From contig JAKPOU010000068.1 in assembly GCA_029547705.1 (NCBI GenBank), positions 1 through 64,000 on the forward strand: a DNA stretch of 64,000 nt, written 5' to 3'. The position numbers and the translations under genes were made by a program. The notes under the pieces are model-generated. The model saw only the letters and a program-made list of their open reading frames with translations, was not told the DNA's origin and made no database searches. Numbering within the stretch: position 1 is the first letter of the stretch; each line of letters begins with the position of its first letter. Positions 45,099-54,866 of this stretch are shown in pieces. The DNA is from Bacteroidota bacterium (lineage in GTDB: Bacteria; Bacteroidota; Bacteroidia; Bacteroidales; VadinHA17).

Positions 45099-47822
45099 TT
45101 GGGGAAAAAGTCTGCGATTATCTCGGTTATAGTGCTTGTTACAGGGCTTGCAGTGCTGGGATATTTTCTCCGGCAGGGCAGGAAAAGCATGCTGACCGAT
45201 CCCTGGGGGGCGGTGGCCCCGGATGCATTAGTCATAATTGAAAGCCTGGACCTTAAAAGTTTTATAAACTCACTTACAACAGGCCAGGGCCTGTTCGGCG
45301 AAATTGCCGGGATAGAAAAATTCGGTAGTTTCAACCGGAAACTCAAATTCCTGGCGGATCAGCTTAATAAACCCGCTTATCAGAATATCCTTGACGGCAG
45401 CAGGGCCCTTGTTTCATTTCATACTGCCGACAGCGGGAAATTCCGTCCGCTCCTGATTCTTGCCGTCAGAACGGAAACCCGGTACGGGCAGCTGAAGGAT
45501 GCCCTGAAATCCTCAGGGATCAGAACCGGCAGGGATATACTTGTGGCAGGTGTGAAAACGCTTGTCCTCCCCTATGAGGACGGGGGAAGAAAAGACAGTA
45601 TTCTTGCTGCTAACCTTTCCGGACTTATTCTGTTCACCCCTTCGGAGGAACTGATGAGGAATGCTGTCATTCAGGCAGGCCGTGACGGTGATGTGAGAAC
45701 AATGCCCGGTTTTCAGAGAGTACTGCAGGCTTCAGGAAAAAATGAAGACAAGATTTTCATTGTCTATTCCAATCTTCCCCCGCTTCTGAAACCGGCTTTC
45801 AGACCCGGCCGGGAGGAAACAGCCGGTAAAGCCGGAAGGATTGCAGGAAGTTCCGGATGCGACATTCACATAAGCAACAGCGGAATTATCTTCAGCGGAT
45901 ATACTGAAAGCACAGACCCCGCTGACCTCCTTCACAGATATAAAAGCGGTTCTGCAAAGGCCTTTTCCAATTACAGGGTGCTGCCGTCATCAACAGTACT
46001 TTTTGAATCCGTGCTGTATGATGCTGCAAAGGAGGTAAGCGGGCACTATGACGGGGGAAATTATACGGGGCAGAATACCGGCAGGCAGTCTGTACCGGTT
46101 CAGGCAGCGGAGCTGGCGGAAGCTCTGAGGGAATATACCGGTGATGAAATAACCAGGGCATTGATAGATACAAGGTCAAAACCTGCAGCTTTAAACCAGG
46201 TGATAATCTATGAACTGAAAAACCGTGCCTTCGCGGAAAAGGTCTTTCTGGACAGGTTCAGCAGCAGCATCAGGGCCGGAGATATTATCTTTTTCCGGCC
46301 GGACGACCAGATCAGTATTCCGGTGTATCTGACCCCCTTCAAGGGATATGTCTCGGCCTTCCTTGAGAATTATTCCGGGGAATTCAGCGATTCATGCTTT
46401 GCCTTCTATGACAACTACCTTGTAACAGGAAATTCATACTCCACCGTCTCGAGGTTCCTTTATGACAACCTGCTGAACAAGACTCTTGCCAACGATCTCG
46501 TTTACAGGAATTTTGAAAGCTCCCTTCCAAGTATGTCGGAATATCTCTTTTACTGCGTCCCTTCCAGGATAAGCGGATATCTGTCAGACTTCCTGTCGGA
46601 TGAGATCATGGGTATAATCAGGGAAAACAGGATTTCCCTGGGCAGGATTCCGGCAGCAGGTTTTCAGCTTACTCCGAGCAACGAAATGATTTACAACTGC
46701 CTGTCAGTTCAGTACAGGGAGGACGTCAGGGAGGAATCCGCAACTGAATGGGAAACACTGCTTGACACGGTTGCGGCCATCAAGCCCTTCTTCTTCAGGA
46801 ATCATATAACGGGAGCTGCTGAGATCTTTGTTCAGGACCAGAGGAACAATGCTTACCTGATCAATGCTGCCGGGAGGATACTGTGGAAGGTCCCGCTTCA
46901 GGAGAGGATAAACGGCGGGGTGAACATGATTGATTATTACAGGAACGGAAAATTCCAGCTGCTTTTTGCAGGCAGAACTCATCTGCATCTTCTTGACAGA
47001 AACGGCAATTATGTGGAAAGGTATCCTGTCAGGCTCAGATCGCCGGCCACGAATCCTCCGGCCCTCTTCGATTACGACAACAACAGGAATTACAGGATTT
47101 TCATTGCCGGAGAGGACAGGATGATCTATTCCTATGACAAGTCGGGCAGTGCCGTCAGGGGATGGAAGCCTTTCAGGACCGGAAGCACGGTGAATGCGGA
47201 GATTTCATGGTTCAGGGTGTCAGGAAAGGATTACCTGGTTGTTGCCGATGAAAACTCCGTTTATTTCCTCGACCGTACCGGAAATGTAAGAACAAGGCTC
47301 AGGGAAGCCGTGACAAAGGCCCGGGGATCAGCCATGAGGCTTTTACCGGGAAGAACTCCAGCGGCAGTATGCACTTCGCCTGACGGGACAATACAGCTCA
47401 TGCATTTTGACGGCAGAGTGGAGAAATTCAGGGTCAGGGATTTTTCCCCGGAACACAGCTTTGACATTTTCGATATTGACGGTGATGGCACGGCGGAATA
47501 TATATTTATAGATGATGGTGTATTGTACCTGTACGGCCATGACAGATCGGAGATTTTCTCCAGGAAATTCAGATCGGAAAGGCTGGGAGGACCCATCAGT
47601 TTTACTTTTTCTTCAAATGACCGCAAAATCGGAATCTTTGAAGAGGACAGGGAACTGATCTGGCTTATCGGGGCTGATGGTTCGGCAATGGAAGGATTTC
47701 CCCTCCGTGGAGCATCAATGTTCTCGATTGGCAGATTATCGGATAACACAGGCTGGCATCTTATTGTCGGCGGAACGGACTATTTTCTGTATAATTACAA
47801 AATAGGAAGCACTTCCAGATGA
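45099..47822 (+). CDS. DUF3352-like protein with C-terminal beta-propeller
   Basis: A 907-residue envelope protein. After a membrane anchor (SAIISVIVLVTGLAVLGYFL), residues about 30-560 resemble DUF3352. Residues about 580-905 are repeats typical of a beta-propeller, including FDIDGDGTAEYIFIDDG, an FG-GAP/VCBS-type calcium loop. The protein is probably anchored in the inner membrane and faces the periplasm; function unknown. The frame opens with TTG at 45099. An ATG at 45079 is one base out of frame, separated by runs of T, G and A, so a base may be missing here. Confidence 0.7.
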   Translation: MGKKSAIISVIVLVTGLAVLGYFLRQGRKSMLTDPWGAVAPDALVIIESLDLKSFINSLTTGQGLFGEIAGIEKFGSFNRKLKFLADQLNKPAYQNILDGSRALVSFHTADSGKFRPLLILAVRTETRYGQLKDALKSSGIRTGRDILVAGVKTLVLPYEDGGRKDSILAANLSGLILFTPSEELMRNAVIQAGRDGDVRTMPGFQRVLQASGKNEDKIFIVYSNLPPLLKPAFRPGREETAGKAGRIAGSSGCDIHISNSGIIFSGYTESTDPADLLHRYKSGSAKAFSNYRVLPSSTVLFESVLYDAAKEVSGHYDGGNYTGQNTGRQSVPVQAAELAEALREYTGDEITRALIDTRSKPAALNQVIIYELKNRAFAEKVFLDRFSSSIRAGDIIFFRPDDQISIPVYLTPFKGYVSAFLENYSGEFSDSCFAFYDNYLVTGNSYSTVSRFLYDNLLNKTLANDLVYRNFESSLPSMSEYLFYCVPSRISGYLSDFLSDEIMGIIRENRISLGRIPAAGFQLTPSNEMIYNCLSVQYREDVREESATEWETLLDTVAAIKPFFFRNHITGAAEIFVQDQRNNAYLINAAGRILWKVPLQERINGGVNMIDYYRNGKFQLLFAGRTHLHLLDRNGNYVERYPVRLRSPATNPPALFDYDNNRNYRIFIAGEDRMIYSYDKSGSAVRGWKPFRTGSTVNAEISWFRVSGKDYLVVADENSVYFLDRTGNVRTRLREAVTKARGSAMRLLPGRTPAAVCTSPDGTIQLMHFDGRVEKFRVRDFSPEHSFDIFDIDGDGTAEYIFIDDGVLYLYGHDRSEIFSRKFRSERLGGPISFTFSSNDRKIGIFEEDRELIWLIGADGSAMEGFPLRGASMFSIGRLSDNTGWHLIVGGTDYFLYNYKIGSTSR

Positions 47823-47916
47823 TTTTACGTATAAGGAAGAATGTGATGTCATTGTTGATCCCTGCAGCTGTTGCAGGAAAGAAAAATATATGTTCAAAAA
47901 ACCAAATCTGACAGAT

Positions 47917-49389
47917 ATGAAGCGGTACAGATTGTTTTCCATGATTTTTATTATCGCCCTGGTATTTCCCCGGGCTCAGGCACAGAACAGCCAGACAATG
48001 TATTATATGAATCTGCCTCAGAACCATTTGCTTAATCCGGCCATTCAGCCTGTAAGCAAGGTTTACATAGGCCTGCCCGCCATCTCGGGAGTCAATGTGG
48101 ATTTCAGCAATAACTTCTTTAATTTCAGTGATATTTTCGCTCTGAATTCTACGGGTGAATCAACCATTTCCCTCGATCATCCCGATTTTGATGCAGGAAA
48201 TTTCATTGCCGGACTGAGAGACCGGAACAAGATTGAGCTGCGCTCGGCGGTTCAGCTGTTCGGACTGGGTATAAGCGCAGGGCGTGACCTGTATATCTTC
48301 CTGGATGTAAATGAAAGGATTGAAACGAATTTCGGACTGCCGGGTGATGGGCTCAGACTGCTTTTCAGCGGGGATGATAACTTTTTGGGACAATCCGTCA
48401 ATATGAATTCCCTTGCAGGCGATATCAGCTGGTACAGGGAAACCGGCCTGGGCTTCTCGAAAAATATTACAAGCAGGCTGAGGATAGGAGTCAGGGGAAA
48501 ATGGCTTTCGGGAGTGGCAAATATATCACTTGAAAACAAGGGCTTCAGTGTAACGGTTAAAGATGATCTGACTCACCAGGTGGATGCCGACCTGATGGCA
48601 AATATAAGTGCACCGGTTGAAATCCTTTCTGACGGGGATGGTATGCCGGATGATATATCTATCGATGATTCCATGTTTGATGATACCCGGAAGATGGTTG
48701 ATTATTTCCTTAAGACGGGGAATAATGGTGTAGGACTGGACGTCGGGCTTGAATACCTTTTGTCTGACAGGTTCAGGTTGTCGGCTTCAGTGACAGACCT
48801 GGGGTATATCCGCTGGAAAAGAGACCTCACAAATCTGCAGTCAAAGAATCAGTTTGTACTCAGCGGAGTTAACTTCCGGGATATTTATGATGGAAGCATT
48901 GATTTCGAGGAACTGGGACAGGAGCTTTTCGATTCCCTGCAGAAAGCCTTTACCGTTTCAGCCACGGAGATACCATACAGGACCAATATACCGGCCGGGT
49001 TAATACTCGGTGCCGCATACAGCCCTTCAGGCAGTCTTACCCTGGGCCTTCTTTCACATACAAGGTTTGACGGGAACAAGTTCCGTGAAACTTTAACATT
49101 CTCAGCCAACTTTAATATCGGAAATGCCTTTTCCACAAGTCTTGCCTATACAGCAGCCGGTTACAGGTATGATAACCTCGGATTCGGCCTGGCATTCCGG
49201 CTGGGATTTTTCCAGATATATGCACTTGCTGACCGGATTCCGCTGAAATGGAATAAATTTGTATCCGATGGCAAAAGCATTCCCGTTCCGGAATATCTTA
49301 ATACATTGCATGCACGGGCGGGAATGAATCTCGTATTCGGAAACAGGGAAATGAGAAAGAAAGACAAACCCATGATATTGACCCAATAA
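47917..49389 (+). CDS. DUF5723-like outer membrane protein
   Basis: A 490-residue protein with a signal peptide (MKRYRLFSMIFIIALVFPRA, cleavage near AQA-Q). The mature part begins with MNLPQNHLLNPAIQP, a pattern seen in Bacteroidota PorP/DUF5723 outer-membrane proteins. Many amphipathic strands suggest a beta-barrel. A start at 47890 is possible but would put ten residues before the signal. Function is unknown. It follows the DUF3352-like gene by about 90 bp. Confidence 0.75.
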   Translation: MKRYRLFSMIFIIALVFPRAQAQNSQTMYYMNLPQNHLLNPAIQPVSKVYIGLPAISGVNVDFSNNFFNFSDIFALNSTGESTISLDHPDFDAGNFIAGLRDRNKIELRSAVQLFGLGISAGRDLYIFLDVNERIETNFGLPGDGLRLLFSGDDNFLGQSVNMNSLAGDISWYRETGLGFSKNITSRLRIGVRGKWLSGVANISLENKGFSVTVKDDLTHQVDADLMANISAPVEILSDGDGMPDDISIDDSMFDDTRKMVDYFLKTGNNGVGLDVGLEYLLSDRFRLSASVTDLGYIRWKRDLTNLQSKNQFVLSGVNFRDIYDGSIDFEELGQELFDSLQKAFTVSATEIPYRTNIPAGLILGAAYSPSGSLTLGLLSHTRFDGNKFRETLTFSANFNIGNAFSTSLAYTAAGYRYDNLGFGLAFRLGFFQIYALADRIPLKWNKFVSDGKSIPVPEYLNTLHARAGMNLVFGNREMRKKDKPMILTQ

Positions 49390-49402
49390 AAATTAAGTTA
49401 CA

Positions 49403-49582
49403 ATGGTACTTTTACTGCGTGTTTTTTTAATAGGTCTGATTGTGTATTTACTCGTCAGGCCCTTTCTCGCGTACAGAAGGGGAACATATGAACAGGACAG
49501 GGTGGATTACAATGCCGGAAGGGACAAGAAAATCTCAAAGGATACGGGTGAGTATGTGGAATATGAGGAAATAAAGGACTGA
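49403..49582 (+). CDS. DUF4834-like small membrane protein, 59 aa
   Basis: The ATG at 49403 opens a 59-codon frame ending with TGA at 49580-49582. One N-terminal helix (LLLRVFLIGLIVYLLVRPFL) is followed by a short polar tail ending GEYVEYEEIKD. The ending GEYVxxEEI is, from memory, typical of DUF4834, a family confined to Bacteroidota. It follows the DUF5723-like gene by 13 bp and converges with the Mla genes. Confidence 0.7.
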   Translation: MVLLLRVFLIGLIVYLLVRPFLAYRRGTYEQDRVDYNAGRDKKISKDTGEYVEYEEIKD

Positions 49583-49585
49583 TCC

Positions 49586-50344
49586 TTATTTTTTTCGTGG
49601 TGTAAGCAGGTGTTTGGCCATTGAATTTGCAAAAATAAACTCATTCAGTAATTCATTGTCGGAGCGGAGGACTTCATCCTTGTTGCCTTCCCAGCATATG
49701 TATCCGTCATTGATGAATACAATGTTCTCGCCTATCTCGATCACCGAGTTCATATCATGAGTATTTATGATTGTGGTCATGGAATATTCCTCGGTTATCT
49801 CCCTGATAAGCGCATCGATCATAATGGCAGTGACAGGATCAAGTCCTGAATTGGGTTCATCGCAGAACAGGAATTTCGGATTGAGGGCAATAGCCCTGGC
49901 TATGGCCACCCTTTTCTTCATTCCGCCCGATAGCTCCGACGGAAAAAGCCTGTTTGCATTTACAATACCAACCCGGTTCAGGCAGAAATTAACCCTTTCA
50001 ATCTTTTCCTCCGGCGTCTCGAGGGTAAACATATCGAGAGGGAATTTCACATTCTGTTCAACCGTGAGGGAATCAAAGAGGGCGCTTCCCTGAAAAAGCA
50101 TTCCCATTTCCTTGCGGATCTCCTTCTTTGAATTGAAGTCAAGCTTATTGAAAAGGATGTCGCCGAACCATACTTCCCCTTTGTCCGGCTCATGCAGGCC
50201 TGCAATGGATTTCAGAAGCACTGTCTTGCCCGAACCGCTTTTGCCTATGATAAGGTTTGTTTTGCCGCTCTCGAATGACACGTTGATATCATGAAGTACC
50301 ACCTTGTCGTTGAATGCCTTTTCCAGGCCTTTTATCCTTATCAT
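49586..50344 (-). CDS. mlaF: MlaF-like ABC ATPase (phospholipid transport)
   Basis: A 252-residue ATPase with Walker A GKSGSGKTVL, signature LSGGMKKRV, Walker B FLFCDEPNSGLDP and H-loop NTHD. The FCDEPNSGLDP form and pairing with a MlaE permease identify the Mla/Ttg2 system, which moves phospholipids between the membranes. It overlaps mlaE by 4 bp. The MCE-domain substrate-binding partner (MlaD) is not next to it. Confidence 0.88.
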   Translation of the reverse strand: MIRIKGLEKAFNDKVVLHDINVSFESGKTNLIIGKSGSGKTVLLKSIAGLHEPDKGEVWFGDILFNKLDFNSKKEIRKEMGMLFQGSALFDSLTVEQNVKFPLDMFTLETPEEKIERVNFCLNRVGIVNANRLFPSELSGGMKKRVAIARAIALNPKFLFCDEPNSGLDPVTAIMIDALIREITEEYSMTTIINTHDMNSVIEIGENIVFINDGYICWEGNKDEVLRSDNELLNEFIFANSMAKHLLTPRKK

Positions 50345-51084
50345 GACAGCATCGTTTGAGTTAAAATGACATTGAAAAGCAGTATCAGGATGCTGCTGAA
50401 CACAACGGCTTTGGTACTGGCACGGCCCACTTCGAGGGACCCGCCCTCAACATAATATCCCTGAAAGGAAGAAATACTTGTTATTATAAAGGCAAAGATG
50501 AGTGTTTTGATGATGGCATAAGTAACGTAATAGGGAATGAATGCATATTGTATCCCGTAAATGAAATCTTCGGATGTTATTACGCCGGCCGTGGTTCCTG
50601 CCAGCCAGCCTCCGAGTGTCCCGACCACAATACTCAGGAGTGTGAGAACCGGATTGAACAGAAGAGTTGCAATGACTTTGGGAAGTATCAGATAGGATGC
50701 CGAATTGATCCCCATCATCTCGAGTGCGTCAATCTGTTCCGTCACACGCATGGTTCCTATTTCCGAGGCAATACTTGATCCCACCTTCCCGGCAAGGATC
50801 AGTCCGCTTACCGTGGATGAGAATTCAAGCAGGAGCATGTCGCGGCAGGTGAGTCCGATAAGATATGTCGGGTAAATTGGATTTTCAGTGTTGTAGGCTG
50901 TCTGAAGGACAATTACGGCTCCCATGAAAAAGGAAATGATTGAAATTATTCCGACAGAATTAAATCCGAGATTATGCAGCTCAAACATGGTTTGCCTGAG
51001 ATAAACAGTAGGCTTTTCGGGCCTTGAAAACACTTTCTTTAGCAAAAGGAAATATTTGCCTGCCTGTGAAAGAAATCTGAGCAT
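50341..51084 (-). CDS. mlaE: MlaE-like permease
   Basis: A 247-residue permease with five or six helices. GKVGSSIASEIGTMRVTEQI is the conserved MlaE-family coupling segment with its EIGTM motif, followed by LEMMGINSASYLILPKV. It is first in a two-gene operon with the MlaF-like ATPase. Its role would be lipid transport for outer-membrane asymmetry. Confidence 0.9.
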   Translation of the reverse strand: MLRFLSQAGKYFLLLKKVFSRPEKPTVYLRQTMFELHNLGFNSVGIISIISFFMGAVIVLQTAYNTENPIYPTYLIGLTCRDMLLLEFSSTVSGLILAGKVGSSIASEIGTMRVTEQIDALEMMGINSASYLILPKVIATLLFNPVLTLLSIVVGTLGGWLAGTTAGVITSEDFIYGIQYAFIPYYVTYAIIKTLIFAFIITSISSFQGYYVEGGSLEVGRASTKAVVFSSILILLFNVILTQTMLS

Positions 51085-51178
51085 GTCCCGGTGTATTTTA
51101 GACAGCTTAAAAATACAAAATTTTGCCGGATTTTTGCCATGACAGGCATTAATCAGGCCGGAAGGATATTTTTAGTTA

Positions 51179-51186
51179 TATATTTG
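51179..51186 (+). promoter_or_regulatory. Promoter of the mannose-1-phosphate guanylyltransferase gene
   Basis: TATATTTG followed by cag is a full match to the -7 consensus, 14 bases before the start codon. No clear TTG is present at the best distance. Confidence 0.6.
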
Positions 51187-51200
51187 CAGCAAGTTACCAG

Positions 51201-52301
51201 ATGAAAAGATCAATGATGAAAGACAGGTATGTGATTATTATGGCCGGAGGTGTCGGAACCAGATTCTGGCCGCTGAGCAGGCAGCAGAGGCCGAAGCAGT
51301 TCCTCGATATCCTGGGAACGGGTGAAACCCTGATACAGCAGACATACAGGAGGTTTAAAGATTGCTGTCCGGAAAAAAACATATTTATCGTAACAAGCGA
51401 TGAACATAAGGATATTGTTGTTGAACAACTTGGAATTGATCCCTCGCAGGTTCTGGCAGAGCCCCTGAGGCGGAATACCGCACCCTGCCTGGCTTACGGT
51501 ACATTCAGGATACTGAAGGAAAATCCTGACGCTGTGGTTGCGGTGACACCTGCTGATCATCTTATACTGAAGGAGGAGGAATTCACCAGGGTTATCAGCG
51601 AAAGCATGGACTTCGCCAGGGGAAATGATGTGCTGCTCACTCTGGGAATAAAGCCCAACCGGCCTGAAACAGGTTACGGATATATACAGGCCGATCTGAA
51701 AAAACCCGTTGAAGGATATGAGAACCTGCTCAAGGTAAAAACCTTCACCGAGAAACCGAATATCGACCTGGCAAGGAAGTTCCTGCAAAGCGGGGATTTT
51801 TACTGGAATTCCGGGATTTTTATCTGGAATGTGAAAGCAATACTGCAGGCCTTTGAAAAGCATCTGCCCGATATGTATTCGGCTTTCAGCGAAGGCAGGG
51901 ACTTGTTTGGCACAGATGCGGAAACCGGTTTCATCGGGAGCACCTATATTGAGTGCAGAAGTATTTCGATTGACTACGGGATAATGGAAAAGGCGGATAA
52001 TGTGTATGTGAGGTGTACGGAGATCGGCTGGTCCGATCTGGGTACATGGGGTTCATTGTATGAGCATTCGGCAAATGATATGAAAAGCAACACCATCATC
52101 AGCGGAAACGTTTTCTCATACGAAAATGCCGGTAACATTATCAGTATTTCCGACGGGAAGGTGGCGGTAATTCAGGGATTGAAGGATTATATCGTGGTTG
52201 AGACCGGTGATGTTCTGCTGATAGTGAAAAAGGAAGAAGAACAGAATATCAGGAATTTTCTCGAGGATGTGAGAAAGGAAACGGGAGAGCAGTTTATGTG
52301 A
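51201..52301 (+). CDS. manC: Mannose-1-phosphate guanylyltransferase
   Basis: A 366-residue nucleotidyltransferase that makes GDP-mannose. MAGGVGTRFWPLSR and PKQFLDIL are the nucleotide-binding signature, and FTEKPNIDLA is the second family motif. The C-terminal part is a short left-handed helix region; there is no phosphomannose isomerase fusion (the bifunctional form is about 480 residues). It feeds glycan synthesis. Starts at 51213 or 51216 would also fit. It stands alone between the Mla genes and the gld cluster. Confidence 0.93.
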   Translation: MKRSMMKDRYVIIMAGGVGTRFWPLSRQQRPKQFLDILGTGETLIQQTYRRFKDCCPEKNIFIVTSDEHKDIVVEQLGIDPSQVLAEPLRRNTAPCLAYGTFRILKENPDAVVAVTPADHLILKEEEFTRVISESMDFARGNDVLLTLGIKPNRPETGYGYIQADLKKPVEGYENLLKVKTFTEKPNIDLARKFLQSGDFYWNSGIFIWNVKAILQAFEKHLPDMYSAFSEGRDLFGTDAETGFIGSTYIECRSISIDYGIMEKADNVYVRCTEIGWSDLGTWGSLYEHSANDMKSNTIISGNVFSYENAGNIISISDGKVAVIQGLKDYIVVETGDVLLIVKKEEEQNIRNFLEDVRKETGEQFM

Positions 52302-52313
52302 TCAGAAGGTTAT

Positions 52314-52352
52314 AAAAAAAGAGGCTGTCTCCTGGTGAGCAGCCTCTTTTTT
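52314..52352. terminator. Bidirectional terminator
   Basis: A 7-bp GC-rich stem (52321-52327 gaggctg with 52340-52346) is flanked by an A-run on the left and a T-run on the right. It serves the convergent manC and gldN genes. Confidence 0.85.
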
Positions 52353-52385
52353 ATAATGCATATCATGGAATTTCCATGATTCGTA

Positions 52386-53213
52386 CTAGAATTCCCACAA
52401 ATCGTGTTCAAGATCGAATAGTTCCTGCTTCAGGCGGTCGGCTTCGAAAAGGGCTGCCTTCCCGACAAGGTATTCGCTTACCATTCTGTCGTTGAAGACA
52501 TTCGATTCTCCGAATATTATGCTTCCGAATCTTCTTTGCATGAAGAGATCATCAAAGGACAGCCTCTGGGCATCGTTATTGCTGATGAATGCCTCTTTCC
52601 TGGCCAGGATATCCCTGATCTCGTCAAATCTGACCCAGAACAGGGCCTTACGCAGCGATCTGCCGAGATCGGCATCATAGCCCATATAATAAGGGCAGAT
52701 GGCGATTATTCTGACATCCAGTTTTCCCAGTTTCTTGTCAAAAAACCATTCCTCGTACAGCAGGAGCTGCTTGATCTCCTCAGGCTTCGCCTGTTCTGTA
52801 ATGGTGGAGTCGCGCGTATTCCCCGCAGCATCAATCTGTATCTGCTGGATACGGGTCTCGGCACCCATCTGGGTCTCAATCTCCTGGTATGTTGTCGGCA
52901 CATTTATGTCGATCGCGGAATAGGCTGTTATGTTTCCCTTCTTGATTTCATCAAGGACGACATTGATAAAGCTCATCCTTCCGTCAAGAGTCGGAGTTGT
53001 CGGGTAATACAGCGGCTGATTGATCCTTTCCCGCAGGTCGATCAGGCGGTAATACCTTTTTGACCATATGGCATCCGCTTCCCTGAGGTGAGGATATTCA
53101 ATCTTTTTGGCTTCAGAAATTGATTTCTTGTATATATCGCCGAATGATTGCTGGCCCGCGGCACTGGCTGCAAAAGCCAGGATTAAAATTCCAAAAGATA
53201 TTTTCCTTCTCAT
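52386..53213 (-). CDS. gldN: GldN, type IX secretion/gliding protein
   Basis: A 275-residue periplasmic protein with a signal peptide (MRRKISFGILILAFAASAAG). It matches GldN/PorN, which with GldK forms the ring at the outer membrane of the type IX secretion system. The segment YYRLIDLRERINQPLYYP is characteristic. It is the last gene of porP-gldKLMN, 14 bp after gldM. Confidence 0.92.
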   Translation of the reverse strand: MRRKISFGILILAFAASAAGQQSFGDIYKKSISEAKKIEYPHLREADAIWSKRYYRLIDLRERINQPLYYPTTPTLDGRMSFINVVLDEIKKGNITAYSAIDINVPTTYQEIETQMGAETRIQQIQIDAAGNTRDSTITEQAKPEEIKQLLLYEEWFFDKKLGKLDVRIIAICPYYMGYDADLGRSLRKALFWVRFDEIRDILARKEAFISNNDAQRLSFDDLFMQRRFGSIIFGESNVFNDRMVSEYLVGKAALFEADRLKQELFDLEHDLWEF

Positions 53214-53227
53214 AATATCGGTCTTTA

Positions 53228-54829
53228 CTAGTCAATTTTAAACAACATGGGTGACAGGTCAACAGTCCTGTTATCAGGCCCCACGGCTTTTATATCCTTA
53301 ATAGTCAGATATTTTCCTCTTGTGAGACGGCCCAGGAGCTCTTTCTGCTTGGGTGTGAGTGAACTGCTTGAGCTGGGTTCCTCGAAATCCCCCATCCTGT
53401 CGGTATACAACATTGAAAATCCGGTGATTTTGTATTGAAGATCGAAGTCGAAGTCGGGCAGCAACGCAAATACACCCTGCTGGGCCATGGCAGTGTTGCG
53501 GGATATTGTTCCGCCGTTCTGTCCGGCAAAGCGTGCTTCAGGTTTCGGTATTGTCTTTACCCTGAATTCAATGGGCGAATATGAAGTGGTTTTGCCACTG
53601 GCATCGGTAGCAGACACAATTACCTGGACATTCTGTCCTGCCTTGGCAGGCCTTACCGCCCAGTTTCCGCGGAAGTATTCACCTCCGGCCCTTCTGACCC
53701 TTTCAGTGGTGAAATTGCCGTTTACCACTTTGATTTTCACATTGTCGGGACTGACTCCCGGTACCGAGACGTCAATGGGATTTGCGATACCCATGTACAT
53801 GACGTTCATGGCTGTGGGTGACACTACCACGTTCGGCACGCCGACCGAGTAGGACGACCTGAAGGGATAACTGATTTCCTCGCCTGTGGGGGCCTTCATC
53901 TTTATAACGCCACCCCAGGGTTTTGCACCGGTTGTAGTGGGTCTGACGGTATAGATACCCTTGCCCGAATTGTCCACGGGTATTTCCTGGTCGCCTACCA
54001 GTATGATAGGCTTCTGGGTCGTATCTATAGCGGAAATAAAGACTTTTGCAGAGTAATTGCCGCCCAGGGTAACGTAGTTTGCATCGGGGATGACAACAGC
54101 CTCGAGCTTGTTGAATTTGAATGAAGCGGCATCGATCTGGGTATACAGGCTGTTAAGCACCTCCGTCTCGGCATTCCTGATGTCAACCTGCATCTTCGAG
54201 AGAACGGTGATAACCGCAACCAGGGGGAGGTTGTGGAATGTAAGGTTCTCCCACCTTTCAGGCTGGCCGCTGGGATCCCTGCCGTCGTCTGTATTCAGGC
54301 TCTTGCGCAGGGCTTCCTCGGCAGAGGGGTTCTTTCCTTCCAGTGTTTCAATGAGGAATTCGCGGAAATCGACCAGCATCGTTTTAAGGGCAAAGGCTTT
54401 TCCGTTTTCATGAGCCCCTATCAGGATCTGGGAAGGAACGTTATTTTCGTCAATCTTTTTGACTTCATTGATTATAACTTCATTGCCTCTTACGGCAGGG
54501 GTGTTTTCATCCCTTTCGGCTACCTTGATGATCTCAATCTTAAGCCCCTGCATATAATTGAATAATTCATCCGCCCTTTCCTTTACCTCATATGCGGTTT
54601 TGCGGTAGTTTCCCGCCTTGGCCGGATTTTCAGCTGCAGCCCTGTCAAACTCCTTGTAAATGAGATCATTCTTTGCAGCATAATTGGCAATGGTAAGAGT
54701 CAGACTATTATCTACCTTTTTAAAAGCTTCCACGGCTTCCTTTGATACGTTAAGTGCAAGCATGGCGGTGAGCACCAGGTACATCATACCGATCATTTTC
54801 TGCCGCGGGGATAACTTTTCGTGAGACAT
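53228..54829 (-). CDS. gldM: GldM, type IX secretion motor shaft
   Basis: A 533-residue protein with an N-terminal membrane helix (KMIGMMYLVLTAMLALNVS) and a long periplasmic part of four domains. The helical first domain (about 35-225) is followed by beta-rich domains. GldM spans the periplasm and, with GldL, converts proton flow into movement and secretion. The final domain includes PDFDFDLQYKITGFSMLY. Length is close to the usual of about 510-520 residues. Confidence 0.95.
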   Translation of the reverse strand: MSHEKLSPRQKMIGMMYLVLTAMLALNVSKEAVEAFKKVDNSLTLTIANYAAKNDLIYKEFDRAAAENPAKAGNYRKTAYEVKERADELFNYMQGLKIEIIKVAERDENTPAVRGNEVIINEVKKIDENNVPSQILIGAHENGKAFALKTMLVDFREFLIETLEGKNPSAEEALRKSLNTDDGRDPSGQPERWENLTFHNLPLVAVITVLSKMQVDIRNAETEVLNSLYTQIDAASFKFNKLEAVVIPDANYVTLGGNYSAKVFISAIDTTQKPIILVGDQEIPVDNSGKGIYTVRPTTTGAKPWGGVIKMKAPTGEEISYPFRSSYSVGVPNVVVSPTAMNVMYMGIANPIDVSVPGVSPDNVKIKVVNGNFTTERVRRAGGEYFRGNWAVRPAKAGQNVQVIVSATDASGKTTSYSPIEFRVKTIPKPEARFAGQNGGTISRNTAMAQQGVFALLPDFDFDLQYKITGFSMLYTDRMGDFEEPSSSSSLTPKQKELLGRLTRGKYLTIKDIKAVGPDNRTVDLSPMLFKID

Positions 54830-54866
54830 GTTGTGGGAGTTTAGTTAACTAAAGCAGATGTTTACG

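Noticed and set aside
45079-45132. Separate short peptide gene MEFNILFWGKSLRLSRL
   Set aside because: Better explained as the displaced start of the 907-residue gene; no other support.
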